DNA of 64,000 nucleotides, taken from positions 682,001 to 746,000 of the forward strand of contig CAVUZJ010000005.1 of assembly GCA_963745975.1 (NCBI GenBank), read 5' to 3'. The notes under the pieces were generated by a model that searched no databases, was not told the DNA's origin, and was given only the letters and a program-made list of their open reading frames with translations. Below, piece after piece: positions 34,343 through 45,475 of the stretch. The DNA is from JAKAWQ01 sp963745975. GTDB taxonomy: Bacteria; Pseudomonadota; Alphaproteobacteria; Acetobacterales; Acetobacteraceae. The position numbers were made by a program, and so were the translations under genes. Within the stretch, counting starts at the first letter, position 1. The number at the start of each line of letters is the position of its first letter.

Positions 34343-34840
34343 ATGCCGCAAGTAGCCCTGACGGTGAACGGCGAGAGCGTGACGGCGGATGTGGAAGCCC
34401 GTACCTTGCTGGTCGAGCTCCTGCGCGAAACGCTCCGCCTGACCGGCACGCATGTCGGGTGCGACACGAGCCAGTGCGGCGCGTGCGTGGTCCATATCAA
34501 CGGCGTCTCGGTCAAGTCCTGCACCATCCTGGCGCTGCAGCTCGAAGGCGCGGCGGTGACAACGATCGAGGGGCTGGCGGCGGCGGACGGAACGCTGCAT
34601 CCGATGCAGGAAATGTTCCGCGAGCATCACGCCTTGCAATGCGGCTTCTGCACGCCGGGTATGGTGATGAGCGCGATCGATCTCGTGCAATCGCACCCCG
34701 AGGGGCTTACGGAGCAGCAGATCCGCCACGGGCTCGAGGGCAATCTCTGCCGCTGCACGGGCTATCACAACATCGTCAAGGCGGTGGCGGCGGCGTGGCC
34801 CCTGATGCACGGCAAGGCGGTGCCGGCCGCGGCCGAATAG
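34343..34840 (+). CDS. coxS: Molybdenum hydroxylase small [2Fe-2S] subunit (CoxS-like)
   Basis: Iron-sulfur subunit of 165 aa. A plant-type [2Fe-2S] domain (GCDTSQCGACVVHINGVSVK then SC) is followed by the all-helical second cluster domain (CGFCTPGM and CRCTGYHNIVKAV). It passes electrons from the molybdenum site to the flavin subunit. It begins a coxS-coxL-coxM cluster; canonical CO oxidisers have coxM-coxS-coxL, so the order differs. Confidence 0.9.
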   Translation: MPQVALTVNGESVTADVEARTLLVELLRETLRLTGTHVGCDTSQCGACVVHINGVSVKSCTILALQLEGAAVTTIEGLAAADGTLHPMQEMFREHHALQCGFCTPGMVMSAIDLVQSHPEGLTEQQIRHGLEGNLCRCTGYHNIVKAVAAAWPLMHGKAVPAAAE

Positions 34841-34898
34841 GCCGCCCCGCAGGACGCATCTCGCAAAAATACGAAGAAATCTGACGGAGGACGTCGCG

Positions 34899-37280
<2,382 letters not shown>

Positions 37281-37307
37281 GCCGCGCAGGAAACGGGAGA
37301 GAGCACG

Positions 37308-38102
37308 ATGTACGAGTTCGTCTATCAGAAGCCGGACAGCCTGCCGGATGCGCTAAAGCTCCTTTCCTCCGACCCGGAGGCCAAGGCGCTGGCCGGCGGC
37401 ATGACCTTCATCCCGGTGCTGAAGCAGCGGCTTGCCAGGCCCTCGATGCTGGTCGATCTCGCCGGCCTCGGGCTCTCCTCCATCCGCGTGGCCGGGGGCA
37501 AGGTGACGATCGGGGCGATGACCACCCACGCCACCGTCGCGGGCTCGGCGGAGGTGAAGAAGGCGATCCCGGCGCTCGCCGCCCTCGCCGGCGGCATCGG
37601 CGACAAGGAGGTGCGCCATCGCGGGACCATCGGCGGCTCGCTCGCCAACGACGATCCTACCGCCTGCTATCCTTCGGCGGTGCTCGCGCTCGGCGCGACC
37701 ATCCGCACGAACAAGCGCGCGATCGCGGCGGACGATTATTTCCAGGGCATGTTCACGACCGCGCTCGAGCCGGACGAGCTGATCACCGAAGTCGAGTTCC
37801 CGGTGCCCGAGAAGGCGGCCTACATGAAGTTTCCGAACCCAGCCTCGCGCTACGCCATCGTCGGCGTGTTCGTGGCCAAGGGGTCGGCCGGCGTGCGCGT
37901 GGCCGTCACCGGCGCGGGACAGGACGGCGTGTTCCGGCACAAGGCGATGGAGGAGGCGCTCGGCAAATCCTTCTCCGCCGCCGCCATCGCGAACGTGCCC
38001 ACCTCCGCCGAGGGGCTGAACGGCGATATCCACGCGAGCCCCGAGTATCGCGCGCATCTCGTCGGCGTGATGGCCCGCCGCGCCGTCGCCGCGGCCGGTT
38101 GA
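37308..38102 (+). CDS. coxM: Molybdenum hydroxylase FAD subunit (CoxM-like)
   Basis: Flavoprotein subunit of 264 aa, shorter than canonical CoxM (about 288). FAD contacts are AGGMTFIPVLKQRL (about residues 30-43) and TIGGSLANDDPTACYP. It transfers electrons to the external acceptor. It follows coxL by 27 bp. No maturation genes (coxD, coxE, coxF-type, coxG) are in the window. Confidence 0.88.
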   Translation: MYEFVYQKPDSLPDALKLLSSDPEAKALAGGMTFIPVLKQRLARPSMLVDLAGLGLSSIRVAGGKVTIGAMTTHATVAGSAEVKKAIPALAALAGGIGDKEVRHRGTIGGSLANDDPTACYPSAVLALGATIRTNKRAIAADDYFQGMFTTALEPDELITEVEFPVPEKAAYMKFPNPASRYAIVGVFVAKGSAGVRVAVTGAGQDGVFRHKAMEEALGKSFSAAAIANVPTSAEGLNGDIHASPEYRAHLVGVMARRAVAAAG

Positions 38103-38126
38103 GGGAGCCCGTCGCCCTCCTCCGAC

Positions 38127-39404
38127 ATGGCTGAGCAGCCAGCGTCGCTCCACGTGGTGGTGATCGGCGCGGGCATCATTGGTGCCGCCGTAGCGATGGA
38201 GCTGCTGGCGGAGGGGCACCGCGTCAGCATTGTCGAGCCCGGCGAGCCTGGCGGAGAACAGGCCGCCAGCTACGGCAACGGGTGCTGGCTGAGCCCGGGC
38301 TCGGTGGTGCCGATGTCGGTCCCCGGGCTCTGGCGCAAGGTGCCGGGCTACCTCGCCGATCCGCTCGGGCCGGTCGCCGTCAACTGGCGCTATTTCCCGC
38401 TTCTCCTGCCCTGGCTCGTGCGTTACGCGAACGCGGGCGCGACCATCGCCAAGGTCGAGGCGATCGCGCGCGCGCTCGCCCCGCTGCTCGCCGAGTCGCC
38501 GGTGCGGCACAAGCGGCTGGCGGAGGCGGCGGGCGTCGGCGAATTGATCGAGCGCAGGGGCCTGCTCCACGTCTTCCCGAGCCGCGCGGACTTCGAGGCG
38601 GAGGCGCTGGCCTGGCGGCTCAGGCGCGAGAACGGCGTCGAGTGGATCGAGCTCGATCGGAACGAGCTCCGCCAGCGCGAGCCCGACCTCGATCGCCGCT
38701 ACACGTTCGGCGTCCTGGTCGAGGCGGGCGGGCACTGCACCGACCCGGGCTTCTATGTCGCCGCCCTCGTGCGCGAGGCCGAGGCGCGCGGCGCGCAGCT
38801 TCACCGCGCCCGGGCCCACGGCTTCGGCATCGAGCATCACCGTCTCGCCGCCGTCCGCACCGACGCCGGCGACATTGCCTGCGACCGGGCGGTGATCGCG
38901 GCCGGCGCCTTTTCGAAACCCCTGGCGGCGGCCGCCGGCGATCGGGTGAGCCTGGAGACCGAGCGCGGCTACCACGCGACGATTCTCGGCGCGGAATGCG
39001 GCCCGCGCACGCCGCTGATGCCGAGCGACGGCAAGATGGCGCACACGATCACGCGCGGCGGCCTGCGCATTGCGGGCCAGGTGGAGCTGGCCGGCCTGGC
39101 GGCGCGGCCGAACTGGCGGCGTGCCGAGATTCTTCGCGACTTTGCGCTCCGCATCTACCCTCGTTTGCCCCGCAGCCTTGGCCCCGAACGCGTGCGGTTC
39201 TGGATGGGCCACCGCCCGGCGACGCCGGACAGCCTTCCCTGCATCGGGCCCGCTTCGGCCAGCCCGGACATCGTTCATGCCTTCGGCCACGGCCATGTCG
39301 GGCTCGCCGCCGGCGCGGCGACCGGCCGGTTGGTCGCCGATCTGATCGGGGGCAGGCGGCCTTCGTTCGACCTTTCTCCCTACGCGCCCCAGCGCTTCGG
39401 ATAG
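38127..39404 (+). CDS. FAD-dependent oxidoreductase, DadA/DAO family
   Basis: Protein of 425 aa with an N-terminal Rossmann motif VIGAGIIGAAVAMEL (about residues 12-26) and the C-terminal DAO signature GHGHVGLAAGAATGRL. The arrangement resembles D-amino-acid dehydrogenase small subunit, which deaminates D-amino acids and feeds electrons to the respiratory chain. It lies 24 bp after coxM in the same direction and may be co-transcribed; a functional tie is unproven. Confidence 0.85.
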   Translation: MAEQPASLHVVVIGAGIIGAAVAMELLAEGHRVSIVEPGEPGGEQAASYGNGCWLSPGSVVPMSVPGLWRKVPGYLADPLGPVAVNWRYFPLLLPWLVRYANAGATIAKVEAIARALAPLLAESPVRHKRLAEAAGVGELIERRGLLHVFPSRADFEAEALAWRLRRENGVEWIELDRNELRQREPDLDRRYTFGVLVEAGGHCTDPGFYVAALVREAEARGAQLHRARAHGFGIEHHRLAAVRTDAGDIACDRAVIAAGAFSKPLAAAAGDRVSLETERGYHATILGAECGPRTPLMPSDGKMAHTITRGGLRIAGQVELAGLAARPNWRRAEILRDFALRIYPRLPRSLGPERVRFWMGHRPATPDSLPCIGPASASPDIVHAFGHGHVGLAAGAATGRLVADLIGGRRPSFDLSPYAPQRFG

Positions 39405-39429
39405 AAATTCCGCCCGAATTTCGGGTTTT
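39404..39429 (+). terminator. Probable terminator after the coxSLM-dadA cluster
   Basis: The sequence GAAATTC (39404-39410), a CGCCC loop and GAATTTC (39416-39422) are followed by GGGTTTTCC. A competing stem, CCCGAA/TTCGGG, ends directly at TTTT. It overlaps the stop of the oxidoreductase and precedes gcrA. Confidence 0.45.
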
Positions 39430-39525
39430 CCACAACTTTCCGCATCCTCCCGCGTCTCCGCCGTTGAGCCGGCTATGGACGGCCGCTACTCTATATTGTG
39501 GTTACATTAGGGTGGAGACCACGAT

Positions 39526-40057
39526 ATGGAGTGGACCGAGGAACTGATCGCCCGTCTCAGGGCCCTCTGGGACGAAGGTCACTCCACGGCCGAGATCGGC
39601 CGTAGGCTCGGCGTCTCGAAGAACGCGGTGGTCGGGAAGGCGCATCGGCTCAACCTGCCTGCGCGGCCTTCGCCGATCCGGCGGGACGCCAATTCGGAGG
39701 CTCCGCGTACGCGCCGGATCGCCCGCGGGCCGACCCTGCCCCCGCTGCCGGCTGCCTCCCTCGCGGATGGCGGCGCGCGGCTTGCCTCTCAGGCGGGCGT
39801 GCCGCCGGTGGGCGCGGCGATCCGGGCGGGAACCGGTGCCGGTGCGAGCACGGCAGGCGTCGCGCCGGCCGGCAGCGTCGCGCCGGCACCGCGGCCCTAT
39901 GGGCGCAGCATCGCCTGCTGCTGGCCGCTCGGCGAGCCGGGCACGCCCGGCTTCCACTTCTGCGGTGTCGGCGCGCTCCCCGGCAAGCCGGTACTGCGTG
40001 CAGCACGCGCAGCTTGCCTATGTTCGGGTTCGGGATCGCAGGGACGACGCCGCGTAG
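39526..40057 (+). CDS. gcrA: GcrA cell-cycle regulator, frame broken by one extra base at about 39991
   Basis: GcrA is an alphaproteobacterial sigma70 cofactor that works at CcrM-methylated promoters. The N-terminal DNA-binding part is clear: MEWTEELIARLRALWDEGHS then TAEIGRRLGVSKNAVVGKAH. The C-terminal zinc-like motif starts normally (CCWPLGEPGTPGFHFCG) but after codon 155 (ccg, 39988-39990) a surplus G shifts the frame. Skipping it restores YCVQHAQLAYVRVRDRRDDAA and the stop TAG at 40055, giving 176 aa, close to the 173 aa of Caulobacter GcrA. Read without correction, the frame would run through repeat copy A to 40149 and lose two cysteines/histidines. The TAG stop is the first three bases of the repeat boundary. 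Confidence 0.88.
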
Positions 40058-40192
40058 AGCGTGATGACCGAAGGCGGAATCGGGGTCCCCGCGAACTCGT
40101 TCGCGGGGACCCCGGCGCCGTAGGTCTGAATCACGCGACAAAACAATGACCGAGAGCGGGATGGGTGAGCGCAAGCGATCCCCTCCCGCTCT
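40056..40192 (-). repeat. Dispersed palindromic repeat, copy A (inverted orientation)
   Basis: A 137-bp copy in reverse orientation relative to copies B, C and D. It begins AGAGCGTGAT (40056-40065), carries the GC hairpin CCCCGCGAAC/GTTCGCGGGG in its middle, and ends with the hairpin AGAGCGGGATG (40153-40163) ... CCTCCCGCTCT (40182-40192). The base before it, T40055, completes the TAG that ends gcrA. Confidence 0.85.
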
Positions 40193-40402
40193 GGAAGCGC
40201 ACCCGTCGCGGCAATGTGACGGGTCCGTTGCGGCAGAGGATGCCGCGGCGTATCGTTCCCCAAGGAGGCTGACCGGTGCCAGGGAGAAGGACCGGCAGAT
40301 CAGGGAGCGGGCGGCCGATCCTCCGTTGGTCCCCGGATTCACCAGGCGGCGGGAGAGTCTAGCGCCTTCCCGCCCCAAGAAAGGCAGAAAGGTGGCGGAG
40401 CG
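40193..40402 (+). promoter_or_regulatory. Upstream region of the cold-shock gene
   Basis: About 210 bp between the repeat and the cold-shock ATG hold no gene I can support. Cold-shock mRNAs often carry long structured 5' leaders, and this stretch could be one. An AAAGGTGG site lies just before the ATG. No confident promoter pair was found. Confidence 0.3.
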
Positions 40403-40612
40403 ATGCCCAAGGGCACCGTCAAATGGTTCAATCCTACCAAAGGATATGGCTTCATCGCGCCCGACGTCGGCGGCAAGGACGTGTTCGTGCACATAAGTGC
40501 CGTGCAGAAAGCGGGGATGCGAAGCCTGAGCGAAGGGCAGAAGGTCGGCTTCGAGATTGAACAGCAACAGAACGGTCGGACCGCCGCCGTCAACCTCTCC
40601 AAGACCGAATAG
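40403..40612 (+). CDS. Cold-shock domain protein (CspA family)
   Basis: Single-stranded nucleic acid chaperone of 69 aa, a single cold-shock domain. MPKGTVKWFNPTKGYGFIAP carries RNP1 (KGYGFI) and DVFVHISAV carries RNP2. It acts as an RNA chaperone or antiterminator in the cytoplasm. Which paralogue it is cannot be told from one genome window. Confidence 0.95.
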   Translation: MPKGTVKWFNPTKGYGFIAPDVGGKDVFVHISAVQKAGMRSLSEGQKVGFEIEQQQNGRTAAVNLSKTE

Positions 40613-40663
40613 GAGTCTCGGTGGGTCGGGGCACGGGACTGGGGGTTGTCTTGTGCAACAGCG

Positions 40664-41365
40664 ATGGCTAGACACAATCATAAAACGATGATCCAGGCCC
40701 TGAATCCCCGCTCCCCCTCCCGCCGGGCGCGGGGAATCCCGCGCGCGGCGCTCGATTCTGAGGCGATTGTGAACGCCTATCGGCGCTGGGCGGGCGTCTA
40801 CGACACCAGCTTCGGCATGGTCTCGACGCTCGCGCGGCGGCGCGCGGTCGCCCTCGTCAACCGCCTTCCCGGAGAACGCGTGCTCGAGGTCGGCGTCGGC
40901 ACGGGGCTGGCGCTGCCGCTCTACGCGGCGGAGAAGCGCGTCACCGGTATCGACCTTTCGGCCGATATGCTGGCGCGCGCGCGCCGGCGCGTCGCCGCGC
41001 ACGGCATCGCCACCGTCGAGGCTCTGATCGAGATGGACGCCGAGGCGATGACCTTCCCCGACAATTCCTTCGACATCGCGGCGGCGATGTTCGTGGCCTC
41101 CGTGGTGCCGCATCCGCGCCGGCTGCTCGGGGAAATGCGCCGGGTCGTGCGGCCGGGCGGAAAGATCCTCTTCATCAACCACTTCGCGGCCGCCGGCGGG
41201 CCGCGCTGGTGGCTCGAATGGGCGCTGGCGCCGGCGAGTCGCGCGCTCGGTTGGCACCCGGACTTCGGAATCGATGCGCTGCTCGCGCCCGAGGACCGGG
41301 GGCGGGCGGTGAGCCGCGCAGCGCCGCCCGCGGGGCTCTTCACCCTCGTGCAGCTCGCGCATTGA
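40664..41365 (+). CDS. Class I SAM-dependent methyltransferase (PmtA-like)
   Basis: Protein of about 233 aa. The motif AYRRWAGVYDTSFG precedes the SAM-binding motif I VLEVGVGTGLALP, followed by GIDLSADML and MRRVVRPGGKILFINHF. This layout resembles the alphaproteobacterial phosphatidylethanolamine N-methyltransferase PmtA, which makes phosphatidylcholine. The start is uncertain: ATG 40664, ATG 40688 or TTG 40646 are all weakly supported, since none has a clear ribosome site. Confidence 0.75.
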   Translation: MARHNHKTMIQALNPRSPSRRARGIPRAALDSEAIVNAYRRWAGVYDTSFGMVSTLARRRAVALVNRLPGERVLEVGVGTGLALPLYAAEKRVTGIDLSADMLARARRRVAAHGIATVEALIEMDAEAMTFPDNSFDIAAAMFVASVVPHPRRLLGEMRRVVRPGGKILFINHFAAAGGPRWWLEWALAPASRALGWHPDFGIDALLAPEDRGRAVSRAAPPAGLFTLVQLAH

Positions 41366-41467
41366 TGCGCCGCAACACCCCCCTTGATCTTGACCGGCTC
41401 GTCCGTTAGGCGAAACTCTATCGTCGGGCGTTGGGCCTGACGCAAGACGGGTCGGGTGGAACGGACG

Positions 41468-42436
41468 ATGCGGCTTCTCAGGCGATGCGCTCCCCTTGCG
41501 TTGTCCCTGCTTGCGCTGCTGCCCTCCGTTCCGGCCTTCGCCCAAAGCAAAGGCTCGCCGCCAGGCGTGATCGGCGAGCCTCACGATTGGCAGATCACCC
41601 TCCAGCCCGGCTACAGCCCGGTGATGCGGGACGTCGACTGGCTCAACAACGACATCGTCACCCCGATCATCGTCGTGATCTGCCTGCTGGTGGCCGTGCT
41701 GCTCGGCTATGTGCTGTGGCGCTTCAACGCCGCGCGCAACCCGGTGCCGAGCCGGCTCACCCACAACGCCCCGCTCGAGATCGCCTGGACGGTGCTGCCG
41801 GCGCTGGTGCTGGTCGGCATGGCCATCCCCTCCTTCCGTCTGGTCTTCTTCGAGAACCGGACCAACGACCCCTACATGACCCTCAACGTCACGGGCCATC
41901 AGTGGTACTGGGAGTACGGCTACCCCGATCAGGGCAATCTCGACTTCATGAGCAATTTCATCCCGCAGAACGAGCTCAAGCCGGGCGAACCCAGGCTGCT
42001 CACGGTCAACCACCCGCTGGTGCTGCCGGTCGGCGAGAACATCCGGATCCTTGAAACGAGCGGCGATGTGATCCACAGCTTCTTCATCCCGAGCCTCGGG
42101 GTGCAGCGCTATGCGATCCCGGGGCAGACGATCGAGACCTGGGTTAAAATCGACCAGCCCGGCACTTTCTACGGCGAGTGCAACCAGATCTGCGGGATCG
42201 GCCACCACGAGATGCCGATCGAGGTGCAGGCGGTCCCGCTGCCGCAGTTCCTGGCCTGGGCCAAGCTCGCCAAGCAGCAGATGGCGGCGAACGGGTCGGT
42301 GCCGCCCGTCTCTGCGGTGCTACGGGTTGGGGCGGACGTCGCTTCGGTGGATAAGGGAACCGCGACCGAGGTGGCGGAAGCAACGCATCGTGACGTGATG
42401 CAGCCCGTGGGGTCGAGCCCGGGCAAAGGAGACTGA
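41468..42436 (+). CDS. ctaC: Cytochrome c oxidase subunit II
   Basis: Protein of 322 aa with a signal peptide (MRLLRRCAPLALSLLALLPS then VPAFA), two transmembrane helices (about residues 55-80 and 97-120) and a periplasmic cupredoxin domain. The CuA ligands are in HSFFIPSLG and GECNQICGIGHHEMP. It accepts electrons from cytochrome c. A GTG at 41456 would add four residues. It starts the ctaC-ctaD-ctaB cluster. Confidence 0.96.
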   Translation: MRLLRRCAPLALSLLALLPSVPAFAQSKGSPPGVIGEPHDWQITLQPGYSPVMRDVDWLNNDIVTPIIVVICLLVAVLLGYVLWRFNAARNPVPSRLTHNAPLEIAWTVLPALVLVGMAIPSFRLVFFENRTNDPYMTLNVTGHQWYWEYGYPDQGNLDFMSNFIPQNELKPGEPRLLTVNHPLVLPVGENIRILETSGDVIHSFFIPSLGVQRYAIPGQTIETWVKIDQPGTFYGECNQICGIGHHEMPIEVQAVPLPQFLAWAKLAKQQMAANGSVPPVSAVLRVGADVASVDKGTATEVAEATHRDVMQPVGSSPGKGD

Positions 42437-42439
42437 GCC

Positions 42440-44056
42440 GTGTCGATGTCCGCTTATGAGGGGCATGCCCAAGGGCATGCGGATCACGCCCATCCCGATC
42501 ACAAGCCGGGCTTCGTTCTCCGGTGGCTCTGCAGCACCAACCACAAGGACATCGGCACCCTCTATTTGCTGTTTGCCTGCTGCGGGGGCTTCTTCGCCGG
42601 GGCGCTCTCGCTCCTGATGCGCTGGCAGCTGATGTGGCCGAACCACCACACCTTCCTCGCCGACGGCCAGACCTGGAACGCGGTGATCACGGCGCATGGC
42701 CTGATCATGATCTTTTTCACCGTCATGCCCGGACTGATCGGTGGGTTCGGCAACTGGTTCGTGCCGCTGATGATCGGCGCGCCCGACATGGCCTTCCCGC
42801 GGCTCAACAATATCAGCTTCTGGCTCCTGGTGCCGGCGATCTGCCTGGTCCTCGCGGGGCTCTTCACCCCGCCGGGCGCCGGCATCGGCTGGACGCTCTA
42901 TCCGCCGCTCTCCGAGGCCACCTATCAGCCGGGCCTGCCGGTAGACTTCACCCTGTTCGCGCTCCATCTCGCGGGCATCAGCTCGCTGCTCGGCGCGATC
43001 AACTTCATCACCACGATCTTCAACATGCGCGCGCCGGGCATGACCATGCACAAGATGCCCCTCTTCGTGTGGTCGATCCTGGTGACGGCGTTCCTGCTGC
43101 TGCTCTCGATCCCGGTGCTGGCCGGGGCGATCACCATGCTGATCACCGACCGGCTGTTCGGCACCGGCTTCTTCAATCCGCAGCTCGGCGGCGACCCGGT
43201 GCTTTTCCAGCATCTCTTCTGGTTCTTCGGCCATCCCGAAGTCTACATCATGATCCTGCCGGCCTTCGGGATCATCAGCACCGTGATCTCGACCTTCAGC
43301 AAGAAGCCGATCTTCGGCTATCTCGGCATGGTCTATGCGATGGTGGCGATCGGCGTGGTGGGCTTCGCGGTGTGGGCGCACCATATGTTCATCTCGGGCA
43401 TCAGCGTCGATACGCGGGCCTACTTCATGGCCGCAACGCTGGTGATCGCGGTGCCGACGGGGATCAAGGTGTTCTCGTGGATCGCGACCATGTGGGGCGG
43501 CTCGATCGAGATGAAGACGCCGATGCTGTTCGCGGTCGGGTTCATCTTCCTCTTCGTCATCGGCGGCGTGACCGGCGTGGTGCTCGCCAACGCGAGCATC
43601 GACCAGGTGCTGCACAACACCTACTACGTGGTGGCGCATTTCCACTACGTGCTCTCGCTCGGCGCCGTGTTCGGCATCTTTGCCGGCTTCTACTACTGGA
43701 TCGGCAAGATGTCGGGCCATCAGTATCCGGAGTACTGGGGCAAGGTGCATTTCTGGCTGATGTTCATCGGCGTGAACCTTACCTTCTTTCCGATGCACTT
43801 CCTCGGCGCGGCCGGCATGCCGCGGCGCTACCCGGACTATCCGAATGCCTTCGCCGGCTGGAACTTCGTTGCCTCCGTGGGAGCGTTCCTCTCGGGGCTG
43901 TCGCTGCTCGTCTTCCTCTACGTCGTCTTTCGCACCTTCACCTCGAAGGAGAAGGCGGCGGACAATTACTGGGGCGAGGGCGCGACGACGCTGGAATGGG
44001 CGGTGAGCTCGCCGCCGCCGTTCCACACGTTCGAGGAACTGCCGCGCATCAGCTAG
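42440..44056 (+). CDS. ctaD: Cytochrome c oxidase subunit I (aa3-type)
   Basis: Heme-copper catalytic subunit of 538 aa with 12 transmembrane helices. Heme ligand context AHGLIMIFF, the CuB and cross-linked tyrosine region FWFFGHPEVYIMILPAFG, and HNTYYVVAHFHYVLS are conserved; GHPEVY with D-channel residues marks A-type oxidase. Start is GTG 42440 or ATG 42446, both after AAAGGAG. It begins three bases after the ctaC stop. Confidence 0.97.
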   Translation: MSMSAYEGHAQGHADHAHPDHKPGFVLRWLCSTNHKDIGTLYLLFACCGGFFAGALSLLMRWQLMWPNHHTFLADGQTWNAVITAHGLIMIFFTVMPGLIGGFGNWFVPLMIGAPDMAFPRLNNISFWLLVPAICLVLAGLFTPPGAGIGWTLYPPLSEATYQPGLPVDFTLFALHLAGISSLLGAINFITTIFNMRAPGMTMHKMPLFVWSILVTAFLLLLSIPVLAGAITMLITDRLFGTGFFNPQLGGDPVLFQHLFWFFGHPEVYIMILPAFGIISTVISTFSKKPIFGYLGMVYAMVAIGVVGFAVWAHHMFISGISVDTRAYFMAATLVIAVPTGIKVFSWIATMWGGSIEMKTPMLFAVGFIFLFVIGGVTGVVLANASIDQVLHNTYYVVAHFHYVLSLGAVFGIFAGFYYWIGKMSGHQYPEYWGKVHFWLMFIGVNLTFFPMHFLGAAGMPRRYPDYPNAFAGWNFVASVGAFLSGLSLLVFLYVVFRTFTSKEKAADNYWGEGATTLEWAVSSPPPFHTFEELPRIS

Positions 44057-44085
44057 GCCGAACAGCGAGGACGCAGAACCGCAGC

Positions 44086-45057
44086 ATGACTCCGTTTGGA
44101 GGAACTCCCCTCACCGCCAGGAGCGCGGGGAGGGGAACCGAGCTTTCGCCACCGGCCGCCTATCCCTCGGCCTGGGCCGAGATCGGCGATTGGGCTGCGC
44201 TGCTCAAGCCGCGCGTGATGGCGCTGGTGGTGTTCACGGGGCTGGTCGGGCTTCTGGTGGCGCCCGGCCACTTGAACCTGTTCCTCGCGGCGACTTCGGT
44301 GCTCTGCATCGCGATGGGCGCCGGCGCGGCCGGGGCCATCAACATGTGGTATGACCGCGACATCGACGCGCTGATGCGCCGGACGGCGCGCCGGCCCGTC
44401 CCCGCGGGACGGATCACCGCCGAGGCGGCGCTCGCCTTCGGCGTGGTGCTGGCGATCCTCTCGGTTCTCGTCATGCTGCTCGCCGCCAACGTGGTCGCGG
44501 CGGCGGAGCTTGCGGCTTCGATCGGGTTCTACGTCTTCGTCTATACCGTCTGGCTCAAGCGGCGGACGCCGCAGAACATCGTCATCGGCGGCGCGGCGGG
44601 TGCCTTCCCGCCCCTGATCGGCTGGGCCGCGGTGACGGGCTCGGTGGGCGCGTTGCCGCTCCTGCTGTTCGCCATCGTCTTCTGCTGGACGCCGCCGCAC
44701 TTCTGGGCGCTCTCGCTCTTCGCGCAGGAGGATTACCGGCGGGCCGGCGTGCCGATGCTGCCGGTGGTGGCCGGGCTCAAGGCGACGCGCCGGCAGATTT
44801 TCCTTTACACCCTGCTCCTGGTCCCGCTCTCGCTCCTGCCCTGGGCGCTCGGGCAGACGAGCGCGGTCTATGGCGGCGCGGCACTGCTGCTCGGGCTCGG
44901 CTTCGTCTGGCACGCGCTCAGCGTACTCCGGGATCCCGCGGATCCGTCGGGGAAGAGCCTGAGCGGCGACGCTCCCGCCAAGGCGCTCTTCCGCTTCTCG
45001 ATCTACTACCTCTTCCTGCTTTTCGCGGCCGTCGCCGTGGACCGGTTCTTCGGCTAG
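44086..45057 (+). CDS. ctaB: Protoheme IX farnesyltransferase (heme O synthase)
   Basis: Membrane enzyme of 323 aa, UbiA family, that farnesylates protoheme to heme O for the oxidase. The prenyl-binding aspartate motif is NMWYDRDIDALMRRTARRP and the second is FCWTPPHFWALSL. Its TAG stop (45055-45057) is provided by the edge of repeat copy B. Confidence 0.95.
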   Translation: MTPFGGTPLTARSAGRGTELSPPAAYPSAWAEIGDWAALLKPRVMALVVFTGLVGLLVAPGHLNLFLAATSVLCIAMGAGAAGAINMWYDRDIDALMRRTARRPVPAGRITAEAALAFGVVLAILSVLVMLLAANVVAAAELAASIGFYVFVYTVWLKRRTPQNIVIGGAAGAFPPLIGWAAVTGSVGALPLLLFAIVFCWTPPHFWALSLFAQEDYRRAGVPMLPVVAGLKATRRQIFLYTLLLVPLSLLPWALGQTSAVYGGAALLLGLGFVWHALSVLRDPADPSGKSLSGDAPAKALFRFSIYYLFLLFAAVAVDRFFG

Positions 45058-45193
45058 AGCGGGATGCGTTCGCTCTCGCTCACTCATCCCGCTCTAGCTC
45101 TTTGTTTTCTCGCGTGATTCACGCCTACGGTGCCGGGGTCCCCGCGAACGAGTTCGCGGGGTGCCCCGATTCCACCTTCGGCGATCACGCTCT
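45056..45193 (+). repeat. Dispersed palindromic repeat, copy B
   Basis: The best-preserved copy, 138 bp. In order: AGAGCGGGATG (45056-45066) pairing perfectly with CATCCCGCTCT (45085-45095); CTTTGTTTT; the palindrome GCGTGATTCACGC; a GC hairpin CCCCGCGAAC-GA-GTTCGCGGGG (45140-45161) extended by CGGGG/CCCCG; and the right end CGATCACGCTCT. Left AGAGCGGGAT and inverted right AGAGCGTGAT form near-identical termini. It lies between ctaB and coxF. Confidence 0.88.
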
Positions 45194-45217
45194 AATGCGG
45201 AGGCCGGGGGAGGGGTG

Positions 45218-45406
45218 ATGACCGGCGGCGGTCCGGAGCCGCCCACCCCGCCGGAGGCGGACGAGGCCCGCCGGGAAGCCGAGCAGAGGCGCCGGCGGAT
45301 CCGCAACTGGGCCCTGCTTACGGCGCTGCTCGGGCTGGCGGCGCTCTTCTATGCCATCGCCATGGTGCGCATGGCGGCCGAACACAGCTTGCCCTATTTC
45401 CGCTGA
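45218..45406 (+). CDS. Small membrane protein, CoxF-like
   Basis: Protein of 62 aa: a charged N-terminus (DEARREAEQRRRRIRNW) and one transmembrane helix (ALLTALLGLAALFYAIAMVR). Short single-helix proteins of this kind follow ctaB in many alphaproteobacterial oxidase operons (CoxF). The ATG at 45218 has GGGGGAGGGG before it. ctaG and ctaE, expected next, do not follow; the neighbour is convergent. Confidence 0.65.
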   Translation: MTGGGPEPPTPPEADEARREAEQRRRRIRNWALLTALLGLAALFYAIAMVRMAAEHSLPYFR

Positions 45407-45475
45407 CAACATTTCCGCTGACAACGGCCGCCGGAAAGGCGAGGCCGCGTTCCTTTTCTTGCCGGGCGGCGAGTA

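Noticed and set aside
45161..45217. Extended N-terminus of the CoxF-like protein starting within repeat copy B
   Set aside because: The ATG at 45218 has a strong ribosome site and gives the family size; the extension is repeat-derived.
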